A stretch of DNA of 46,420 bases from JAWXBR01 sp034440235 (GTDB lineage Bacteria > Bacteroidota > Ignavibacteria > Kapaibacteriales > Kapaibacteriaceae), in contig JAWXBR010000021.1 of the NCBI GenBank assembly GCA_034440235.1, forward strand, positions 1-46,420, read 5' to 3'. Each line of letters starts with the position of its first letter. The first letter of the stretch is position 1. The notes beneath the pieces were generated by a model. The model was not told the origin of the DNA. It worked only from the letters and a program-made list of their open reading frames with translations, and did no database searches. Both the position numbers and the translations under genes were made by a program. Positions 6,441-13,935 of the stretch are shown here, piece by piece.

Positions 6441-9293
6441 ATGAGACGGGAATTTCAGAAATGTGTGGTAGCAACGTTTGTAGCCGTGACGATAGTGTCG
6501 TTTTTGTGCGTCCTAAGTTCCAACGCTCAATCATCGATAATTACCACGCAATGGCAAGGTCGTGCGCTCAGCATGTCCGCAAACGTCCTGCACGTTCGGT
6601 TTCGTACAGCGCGTAGTGCAGAGGCAGCCAACGCCGTATTACCTGTTGGCTTCGTCATTGCAAGCCCCTTTTTGCCCCCTACAAACAATTCTTTTCCGAA
6701 ATCAGCTCCCAATGCACGTCCGGCACCAGCACGCGACAAGCTAGAGCGAACGTTCGTTGTGAAACTCGATGCTTCGATGACGCCGTTGCTCGCAGCGCGA
6801 TTGTTGATGACAAAGCACGCCGATGCAGTTGAGTATGCAGAGCCGTGGTACATCGACCAGCCGAACAACACACCGAACGACCCGATGGTTGTCGATCAGC
6901 AATACCTGACGCTGATTAATGCTTTCGAAGCATGGGACTCGGGAACCGGAGATACGTCTGTTGTGATGGGCATTTGCGATAACGGCATGGACCAGCAGCA
7001 CGAAGATCTGGCGCCGAACATCGCAATTAATACCAACGAGATTCCTGCTAATGGTGTTGACGACGACGCAAATGGCTACGTAGACGATTACAATGGCTAC
7101 AACCTTGCGTGGCGCGACGATAACACATTGCCGGGTGATACGCGAAACAATAGGAACGACGGACACGGCACGAAGGTAGCCGGACTTGCAGGTGCAGCAT
7201 CCGATAATGGCATTGGGATAACAGGCATAGGAAGACGATGCAGGATATTCCCTCTCAAGGTTTCGTCGATTGTTTCGGGTGGTATTTCATACGGATACCA
7301 AGGGCTTATTTACGCTGCACAGCGAGGCTTTAATGTTGTGAATTGTTCGTGGGGAACGGTAAAGCCGTCTTCGCCCATCGATCAGTCGGTAATAGATTTT
7401 TGCGCCGAAAGTAACGTGGTTGTTGTGGCCTCGTCGGGGAATCACGGAGACTCTTTCCCGGGTGCCGCATGGATGCTGCTCAATTATCCTGCAGCGTATT
7501 CAGGTGTAATTGGCGTCGGTGAAACGAATGCTGCAGATGCTATTTCTACGGCGACCGGACTCGCACTAAATGCGGATGTTTTAGCCCCAGCAAGTGATGC
7601 CCTAACTACACTATCGGGCGGTGGCTACTCAGATCAGGGCGTTCGTGGGTCTTCATTTGCCGCACCAATGGTTACTGGCATGGTAGGTCTTGTCCGTTCG
7701 AAGTATCCAGCACTAACCGTAGACCAGGTGCAGGCCTTTGTTCGGGCCTCTGTACTCGATATTTCTGGTAGAAACGCAAGCTTCGCAATACCACTTCCCG
7801 GTCGCATCGACTTAAAGAAAGCTATGACAACAGATCCGTTCTCTGTTGCCGCTGTTGTTGTTAAATCTTCTGACACTCGATACAAGAACGGCGTACCTGC
7901 CGACCGAATTGTTCAAGGTGATACGCTCGCAATAACGTTTACTCTCGTAAACATGCTCGCTCCGGTGAAAGCCCTAACATGCAACCTTGCGGTCTTAGAC
8001 GGCAGCGGTTGGCAAATGCGCGTTATCAGTGCCGATGCCAGTCTAGGTGACCTGGCAACTGGTGCTAGTATACCCACGCCTGCGTTTCTTGTTGTTGTCG
8101 ACTCTATCGACGAAGCGCAAGCTATTCTGCAATTAAATTTCGAAGCCCAGAACTACTCCGATCAACATTTTCATTACCTCGCCAAGCCATCACCAATGGC
8201 AACGTTCGAAAATGACGAGCTTGTGTATTCTATGGGAGATAACGGGCTTGTGGCATTTGATGAATCTATGCCAGATCGTCGTGGACTTGGCTTTAATTGG
8301 AAACCCTCGTTCTTTTTAATGTCTCCGTCGGGTTTTCTTATTTGTGAAGGGGGCGTAAAGGGGCTCGGAGCATACAACAACAACACCTACACGTCAGACT
8401 TCACGCCAGTAAAGCGCTTTGCGCAACCAGAGCGCGAGCGAAGTGAAATGTCCGACGCCAATGTCGAAACCGCTCGCAAGATTGGCGTTCTGGTTTCGCA
8501 GCGTTGCACGTTTCCGTCGAACTCTGCAAAGTCTACCGTTTGGACTGTTACTGTAAAAAATACTTCTGGGACCGACCTACACGATATTGCCGCTGGTTAT
8601 TATCTCGATATTGATATTGGTCCGCGTGGTGAGAACAACGCCATCCGCCTTGCTCCCGAAGCAATCCCCACAACGTTTGCTGCCGAGCCGGTGACGGCTA
8701 TGGTAGTTAGCAGAGAGAACACGAACGCGTCGGTTGTTATGGCCGTCCACACAAACAATTCTCAAGCCCAAGCACAAGCTGCTGCGTCGCTCTTACACGG
8801 CTACGTGGGCGATGGTGATGGCTTTACCGATGCCGACAGAGTGTTGTTACTAACGAGTGGCGATACAATTCAGACGACTTCGGTTGGCGATATATGGGGC
8901 GTTGTAGGAATGAAGTTTCCTGGTGTATTGGCGCCTGATGATATTCGAACCTTTATAGTAGTTGTGGGAGTTGGTGCAACACTCGCAGAAGCTGCTCAGG
9001 AGGTGAAGACTACATTGTCGAATCCTTTGTCGGTAGCAGAACAACCCTCTGCGCTGCGAGCTACGGTGCGTCCTAACCCTGCGTCAGAGTACATCGCAAT
9101 AGACCATCCCGAGGGTGTATCAAGAATTCAGCTCGTTGATGTATTTGGTAGTAGCGTCGTTTACGATGCAAACAACGAGGGCGGCCAAAGCACGATCATC
9201 AGCACAGCACATCTTGCTCCTGGTGCATATCGTTGTGTAATCACATCTGCAACACGTAGTATAGTCACGCTGCCATTTGTTGTTGTGCGCTAG
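6441..9293 (+). CDS. Secreted subtilisin-like serine protease with T9SS sorting domain (first of tandem pair)
   Basis: A 950-residue S8-family peptidase. A signal peptide (MRREFQK..., hydrophobic core, SNAQ) occupies about residues 1-30. The catalytic triad is D180 (ICDNGMD; DNG rather than the usual DSG/DTG), H242 (DGHGTKVAG) and S405 (GSSFAAPMVTG), with the oxyanion Asn in SSGNHG. Between Asp and His lies an acidic NGVDDDANGYVDDYNGYN insertion, probably calcium-binding, as is common in Bacteroidota subtilases. Several hundred residues of beta-rich domains follow. The C-terminus (VRPNPASEYIAI...LAPGAYRCVI) fits a type IX secretion sorting domain. GAGGG lies seven bases before the ATG. The stop codon overlaps the GTG of the next paralogue. 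It is expected to be exported to the cell surface or medium; the substrate is unknown. Confidence 0.88.
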   Translation: MRREFQKCVVATFVAVTIVSFLCVLSSNAQSSIITTQWQGRALSMSANVLHVRFRTARSAEAANAVLPVGFVIASPFLPPTNNSFPKSAPNARPAPARDKLERTFVVKLDASMTPLLAARLLMTKHADAVEYAEPWYIDQPNNTPNDPMVVDQQYLTLINAFEAWDSGTGDTSVVMGICDNGMDQQHEDLAPNIAINTNEIPANGVDDDANGYVDDYNGYNLAWRDDNTLPGDTRNNRNDGHGTKVAGLAGAASDNGIGITGIGRRCRIFPLKVSSIVSGGISYGYQGLIYAAQRGFNVVNCSWGTVKPSSPIDQSVIDFCAESNVVVVASSGNHGDSFPGAAWMLLNYPAAYSGVIGVGETNAADAISTATGLALNADVLAPASDALTTLSGGGYSDQGVRGSSFAAPMVTGMVGLVRSKYPALTVDQVQAFVRASVLDISGRNASFAIPLPGRIDLKKAMTTDPFSVAAVVVKSSDTRYKNGVPADRIVQGDTLAITFTLVNMLAPVKALTCNLAVLDGSGWQMRVISADASLGDLATGASIPTPAFLVVVDSIDEAQAILQLNFEAQNYSDQHFHYLAKPSPMATFENDELVYSMGDNGLVAFDESMPDRRGLGFNWKPSFFLMSPSGFLICEGGVKGLGAYNNNTYTSDFTPVKRFAQPERERSEMSDANVETARKIGVLVSQRCTFPSNSAKSTVWTVTVKNTSGTDLHDIAAGYYLDIDIGPRGENNAIRLAPEAIPTTFAAEPVTAMVVSRENTNASVVMAVHTNNSQAQAQAAASLLHGYVGDGDGFTDADRVLLLTSGDTIQTTSVGDIWGVVGMKFPGVLAPDDIRTFIVVVGVGATLAEAAQEVKTTLSNPLSVAEQPSALRATVRPNPASEYIAIDHPEGVSRIQLVDVFGSSVVYDANNEGGQSTIISTAHLAPGAYRCVITSATRSIVTLPFVVVR

Positions 9294-12130
9294 TGAAGAT
9301 CGTTGCAAGAGTCTTCGTTGTAAGCATCGTCACATGCTTCGTTTGTGTCCTTTCGTGTTTTGCTCAGTTAACGGTGCTTCCTGCGGAACCACCTGTACGA
9401 TTAGATCCTGTATTAGCTGGCACGCTGAAGGTTCGGTTAACAGCAGAAGCCGTGCGCACGACGCCCGCAAGCATTGTTCTCGAACGCCTGCGACTCAAAC
9501 TAGTTCGCCCCCTTCTGCCCCTTAAACAGGCACTTCGTTACAAGCTCGATAACGAATCAAACTTGCAGGACAACACTTCGAGCATGGTCGAGATGCTTCG
9601 CATCGAAGATGAGGTGCTCAGAAGTTTTGTTGTTACGTATGCAAATGCCGCAGTGTCACCCGAGCGCATGTGTGCATGGCTACGTCCCGGATGTAGTGGT
9701 GATGTCGAGATTGCAGAACCCTTCGCGTTATCGCATGTAACTGCCGAACCAAACGACCCGCAACTAGGTGAACAGCCCATGCTTGCGCTCATTCGCGTAT
9801 TTGATGCGTGGGATATAGAAGATGGTGACGACTCTGTGCTGATTGGCATTAGCGATTCGGGAATACTTCAGACACATGAAGATCTGAAAGATGCCTTGTA
9901 TGTGAATATGGGCGAAATACCGGGCAACAATGTCGATGACGATGCAAATGGCTACATAGACGACTACAATGGCTACAACTTCTGCTCGCTTGACGATGGT
10001 ACGCCGCCCGGTAACACGTATAACTCGCGCGAAGGGCACGGCACGGGCGTCGCTGGTATTTGTGGAGCATCGGTTAACAATGGCTTAGGTATTGCCGGCG
10101 TTGCAAACAAGTGCAAGCTCGTTCCGATGAAAACAATGCCGGATGACGTTGGTGGAATAGTTTACGGTTATGAATCGATGATCTACTGCGCTGTAAACAG
10201 CATCGACGTCATCAACTGCTCGTGGGGAAGTCAGTCGCGATCGTGCATCGACGAAAGTGTTGTGCAGTACGCTATCGCGCGCGGTGTTGCAGTTGTTGCT
10301 GCGGCAGGCAATCACGGCAGCGCTGCACCATTTTTCCCTGCTGGGTACAAAGGAGTGCTTGGTGTCGGCGTTACAGATGCTTCCGATCAGGTAATTGGAA
10401 TGACTGCACTCGGACCCGGCGTCGATCTTATGGCGCCTGGCCAGGGTACACATACTACATCGAACGATGGAACGTACGGGGGGTTCTGTTGCACATCTGG
10501 AGCAGCACCGATCGTTAGTGGTGTTGTTGGTCTTATTCGGGCAAAGAATCCGCTGCTCTCGCCAATCGAAGCGTGCGCGATTGCTCGCGAAGCTGTTGCA
10601 ATTAATCCTTGGACATTTGTTATTCCAGACGATAAGACACCTGCACTACTTCCCAAGGGTCGACTCGATGCATTTGCAGCAGTAACTGTGAAACCAGACA
10701 GCGTGCCTTCGATAGAGTTGGATAGTGTTGCGCTTACGACGACATCAGACGATACGCGATGGACAGTAGGCGATACGATTTATGCGACGTTGCAATTGCG
10801 CAATGTGCTTGCTACGTGGACACCTGCTCTGACAAAAGTCGACCTAGCCCCTTTCCGCCCCTTACTTGAAGTCGGTGTTACACAAATCGGATCTGCACGT
10901 ACACCAGACGGAACTGAGTTGGCGCATGGTGACACATTCAACGTCGGCGTACCCTTACTCGTCACCAAGGAAACGGACACGAGCACATACATCCGTCTGC
11001 GGATGGAGTCGGCGGCTGGTGCTGTGTCGCAGGTGCTCGCTGCCATAACTCCGGCCCCAGCATTTAGAATTCTCGAGAACAACGTGCTCACATTGTCGGT
11101 GGGCGATAATGCTCGCGTGGGTAATGTCGACATCGATCGAGGTCAGGGTACAGGGCTTACTTATCGCGGGTTGTGTGGGCAGCTCTACGAAGGCGGACTG
11201 ATGGTTGGTTCGGACAGCCTGGTCGTAAGCGCTGTTCGCGCAGTGCGTGGCACTGACAATCATTTTCTGCCGATCAAGAAATTCACACGTCCGGACCCTC
11301 TCCGAGGCGTCGTACGCGATGACCTTGCACCCGACTCTCTGCGCATCGGTGTGGAAGTAACACAAGTGGTACACATAGCCAGTGGCGACAGTGGTGTCTA
11401 CGTTTCAGACATAACCATAAAGAATATTAGCGATTCGAGTTTGCGTGATATCACAGCGGCATGGTTTCTCGATTGGGACCTTGGCACACAGCCCGCGCAG
11501 AACAAGACAGAACTCGTCGAATACAATGCGCAGCAACACCTCGGCATTCAGGGCGCATGGTCTACTCGCATAGGCGAGCCTTATGTGGTCTGCGCGGTAA
11601 CATCTTCACACAGCGATGCCATTCCAATCTGTGCTGGCATCAACAACGCCACCACATACGATGGCATCACCATCCGCAGCAAGGACAGTTTGATGCGTCA
11701 TGGCGGCGAGATTCAGTATTCAGAGCAAGGAGACATTGCCGTCGTAAGCGGGATGCGATTTACTGGCATCATATCACCGGGCGGCACGCGATCGTTTCGC
11801 ATTATATGGTCGATAGATCTTGTGAGAGATACTGCAATTGCTCGCGTGATAAAAGAGACTTCTGGGCAAGGGGCTCGAAAGGGGTCGATTTCGCAGCCGT
11901 ACCCGAACCCAGCAGATGATGCTGTGTCGTTCACACTCGGAAGTTCAGATGCATCGAACGCAAGTGTAGTCGTATGCGACTTACAGGGACGTCGTGTGCT
12001 TGAGTCTGACATCAGCGTTGCTCCGGGCGAGAATGTTATCCACTTGGACGTTCGTGGACTCGCTGTGGGTATGTATGCGGTTACGATAGGGATGTCGACC
12101 GTACAACGGTTCGTATTTTGGTGTCGATGA
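9293..12130 (+). CDS. Secreted subtilisin-like serine protease with T9SS sorting domain (second of tandem pair)
   Basis: A 945-residue paralogue of the preceding gene, with the same order: signal peptide, S8 catalytic domain, beta-rich middle and sorting domain. The triad is D188 (ISDSGI), H249 (EGHGTGVAG) and S402 (CTSGAAPIVSG), with the oxyanion Asn in AAGNHG. The same acidic insertion is present (NVDDDANGYIDDYNGYN). The tail (YPNPADDAVSFTLG...LAVGMYAVTIG) is a clear T9SS-type C-terminal domain. The start is a GTG sharing its first base with the previous TAG stop, with no Shine-Dalgarno, so expression probably depends on coupling to the upstream gene. VLSC near the signal-peptide end faintly resembles a lipobox, but the following FAQ favours ordinary signal peptidase cleavage. 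The pair looks like a tandem duplication that has diverged widely. Confidence 0.88.
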   Translation: MKIVARVFVVSIVTCFVCVLSCFAQLTVLPAEPPVRLDPVLAGTLKVRLTAEAVRTTPASIVLERLRLKLVRPLLPLKQALRYKLDNESNLQDNTSSMVEMLRIEDEVLRSFVVTYANAAVSPERMCAWLRPGCSGDVEIAEPFALSHVTAEPNDPQLGEQPMLALIRVFDAWDIEDGDDSVLIGISDSGILQTHEDLKDALYVNMGEIPGNNVDDDANGYIDDYNGYNFCSLDDGTPPGNTYNSREGHGTGVAGICGASVNNGLGIAGVANKCKLVPMKTMPDDVGGIVYGYESMIYCAVNSIDVINCSWGSQSRSCIDESVVQYAIARGVAVVAAAGNHGSAAPFFPAGYKGVLGVGVTDASDQVIGMTALGPGVDLMAPGQGTHTTSNDGTYGGFCCTSGAAPIVSGVVGLIRAKNPLLSPIEACAIAREAVAINPWTFVIPDDKTPALLPKGRLDAFAAVTVKPDSVPSIELDSVALTTTSDDTRWTVGDTIYATLQLRNVLATWTPALTKVDLAPFRPLLEVGVTQIGSARTPDGTELAHGDTFNVGVPLLVTKETDTSTYIRLRMESAAGAVSQVLAAITPAPAFRILENNVLTLSVGDNARVGNVDIDRGQGTGLTYRGLCGQLYEGGLMVGSDSLVVSAVRAVRGTDNHFLPIKKFTRPDPLRGVVRDDLAPDSLRIGVEVTQVVHIASGDSGVYVSDITIKNISDSSLRDITAAWFLDWDLGTQPAQNKTELVEYNAQQHLGIQGAWSTRIGEPYVVCAVTSSHSDAIPICAGINNATTYDGITIRSKDSLMRHGGEIQYSEQGDIAVVSGMRFTGIISPGGTRSFRIIWSIDLVRDTAIARVIKETSGQGARKGSISQPYPNPADDAVSFTLGSSDASNASVVVCDLQGRRVLESDISVAPGENVIHLDVRGLAVGMYAVTIGMSTVQRFVFWCR

Positions 12131-12894
12131 ACACCGTACTGATTAGCACAGATGGTCCCGTTGGCATAGTGTCGATGAACCGTCCCACAAAACGCAACGC
12201 ACTTAGTGTGGAGTTGGTTAGTGATCTACGTCGGGCATTCGAGGCCTTTGCATCGAACAATGATGTCCGTGTGATTGTGTTAAAAGGCGAAGGAACTTCT
12301 TTTTGTTCTGGCGCCGACCTCGACTCATTGCAGCGAATCGCAGATGCCTCGGCGATGGAGAATCTTGCCGATTCGACACACCTGATGCAGATGATGCAGT
12401 CCGTTGTGGAGTGTCCGAAACCCGTGATCGCTCAAGTCCACGGTCCAGCAATTGCAGGAGGTTGCGGGCTGGCCTCGGTTTGTGATGTGGTGGTAGCCGG
12501 ACGAAACGGGGCACTTTTTGGCTACTCGGAAGTACGGATCGGCTTCATTCCGGCAATCGTGCTTGTATACCTCATGCAAAAGGTAGGCGACGCCCGCGCA
12601 AGACGGCTGGTGCTGAGCGGTGCAACGATTTCTGCCGAGGAGGCATTTAGAATTGGACTGGTATCGGACGTGGTAGAAGACGACAATCTCGATTTGTACG
12701 TCAGCGACCTTGCTGCAACAATGGCCAAGAATAGTGGTACGGCAATGGCACTCACAAAGCAGATGTTGAATGCTCTACATGGCATGTCTTCTGATGCAGC
12801 GCTCAAATACGCGACTTCGATGAATGCCCTGGCAAGACAGACCGACGACTGCAAAGCAGGTATTGCCAGGTTTCTAAACTCTAACAAAGGATGA
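12127..12894 (+). CDS. Enoyl-CoA hydratase/isomerase (crotonase) family protein
   Basis: A 255-residue crotonase-fold enzyme acting on acyl-CoA thioesters. The CoA/oxyanion-hole segments are GTSFCSGADLDSL (57-69) and GPAIAGGCGLASVCD (106-120). Of the two glutamates used by classical enoyl-CoA hydratases, the second is present (E135 in GYSEVRIGFIPA). The first position, normally Glu in GGGCELA, is Gly here (GGCGLA). The reaction may therefore be isomerisation, methylglutaconyl-CoA-type hydration or another crotonase chemistry. I chose ATG 12127 because it forms an ATGA overlap with the subtilase stop; a longer frame from TTG 12118 is less likely. It is cytosolic. Its coupling to secreted proteases makes no obvious metabolic sense and may only reflect compact packing. 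Confidence 0.88.
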   Translation: MNTVLISTDGPVGIVSMNRPTKRNALSVELVSDLRRAFEAFASNNDVRVIVLKGEGTSFCSGADLDSLQRIADASAMENLADSTHLMQMMQSVVECPKPVIAQVHGPAIAGGCGLASVCDVVVAGRNGALFGYSEVRIGFIPAIVLVYLMQKVGDARARRLVLSGATISAEEAFRIGLVSDVVEDDNLDLYVSDLAATMAKNSGTAMALTKQMLNALHGMSSDAALKYATSMNALARQTDDCKAGIARFLNSNKG

Positions 12895-12898
12895 ATTG

Positions 12899-13894
12899 GT
12901 GAGGATGAACTCAAATACGTATAAAACACTGACTGTTAAATCACTGACTGTTAAAACACTGACTGTTAAAACACTGACTGTTAAAACACTGACTGTTAAA
13001 ACACTGACCGTCGGAATGCTCCTTCTGGCCATGCTTGCGATAGGGGATGTATCTGCAATTGCGCAGACGGTGCAGGCTCAGCAGACAATCGAAGGATTCG
13101 TTACCGACGAGGCAGGCAAGCCTATGGGATGTAAGATTTATATCTACACTCCGGGCGGTAAGAAAATTCAGATCAACAGCAACTCGAAAGACGGATCGTA
13201 CTTGCAGACGCTCAGCGAAGCAGGTGCACACAAGTTTGTTTTTCTTGATTACAATGTCTACCGTAAAGAAGAAATGGTAGATATCGCTGCTACGCAGAAA
13301 TTCAAGGCGCTCAAGCGCAGCTTCACAGTCCAGACGATTATCGAGAATGCCCCAATTTTTTCGGTAAGGGGCTTTGACCGTAATTCTGCAAATCTCACGT
13401 CAGATGCCAAACGCAAGCTTGCCGAGGCTGGTGAGTTAATGCGTGCTAATCAACAGATGCGAATGGTGTTTGTTGCAATGCCAGACGAAGACCAGCTCAC
13501 GCCGATCAAGGCAAAAAACGAAGTTGAGCATCAAAAGGCAATGGAAGCATGGAAGAAAGCCGTGAAGAAAGTAAAGAAGGGCAAACCTCTTCCCCCAGAA
13601 CCAGAGCGCACGCCAGACCCAGTAGACCCGAACGTTAGCCTAATGCAGTCACGACTCGCTGCCGTAAAAGCAGAGATCAAGGATATCAAAAGTGCCGACG
13701 AACGTGTAACATTCGACATCGCAGCAGCGCCGTCAATGGCAACTCAGGCTCCAGCCGTGGTAGAGCCTGTTACTAAAGGCAAGAAGAAAGCATCTAAGAA
13801 AACGGCAGCTGTGAAGCCTGTGGTTGTTGCGACGACTAGTCATGCAACACTTGTGGCGAAGATTGGCAAAGTGAAACGATTATTTGATCAGTAG
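12899..13894 (+). CDS. Exported protein with carboxypeptidase-regulatory-like and degenerate OmpA-like domains; repeat-bearing signal peptide
   Basis: About 331 residues. The GTG at 12899 has AAAGGA seven bases upstream and is preferred over ATG 12905 and TTG 12896. The n-region consists of six KTLTV/KSLTV repeats (residues 9-38), followed by a hydrophobic core (MLLLAMLAIGDVSAIAQ) that looks like a signal peptide. The mature part starts with a domain (QTIEGFVTDEAGKPMGCKIYIYTP...DGSYLQTL) resembling carboxypeptidase-regulatory/CNA-B beta-sandwiches. It continues with a region (GFDRNSANLTSDAKRKLAEAGELM) that looks like a degenerate OmpA-like fold. A Lys/Pro-rich insertion (AWKKAVKKVKKGKPLPPEPE) and a Lys/Ala-rich tail follow. 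It is probably periplasmic or outer-membrane associated, and its function is unknown. It lies a few bases after the crotonase gene and just before clpC. Confidence 0.7.
   Translation: MRMNSNTYKTLTVKSLTVKTLTVKTLTVKTLTVKTLTVGMLLLAMLAIGDVSAIAQTVQAQQTIEGFVTDEAGKPMGCKIYIYTPGGKKIQINSNSKDGSYLQTLSEAGAHKFVFLDYNVYRKEEMVDIAATQKFKALKRSFTVQTIIENAPIFSVRGFDRNSANLTSDAKRKLAEAGELMRANQQMRMVFVAMPDEDQLTPIKAKNEVEHQKAMEAWKKAVKKVKKGKPLPPEPERTPDPVDPNVSLMQSRLAAVKAEIKDIKSADERVTFDIAAAPSMATQAPAVVEPVTKGKKKASKKTAAVKPVVVATTSHATLVAKIGKVKRLFDQ
12923..13012 (+). repeat. 15-bp minisatellite, six copies, in a signal-peptide coding region
   Basis: Six head-to-tail 15-bp units with consensus AAAACACTGACTGTT encode KTLTV. Copy 2 (12938-12952) has TCA for ACA (KSLTV). 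Copy 6 (12998-13012) has two silent changes (ACC, GTC). Copies 1 and 3-5 are identical. Because 15 is a multiple of three, gain or loss of units would not shift the frame but would lengthen or shorten the basic n-region ahead of the hydrophobic core. Confidence 0.95.
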
Positions 13895-13935
13895 TAGGTC
13901 TTGAGTTCGAAACACGATTAGAAAGTGCGAACGCC

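Noticed and set aside
13897..13935. GAGTTCGAAACACG resembling a tRNA T-loop before clpC
   Set aside because: The gap is only about 40 bases and lacks acceptor, D and anticodon stems.
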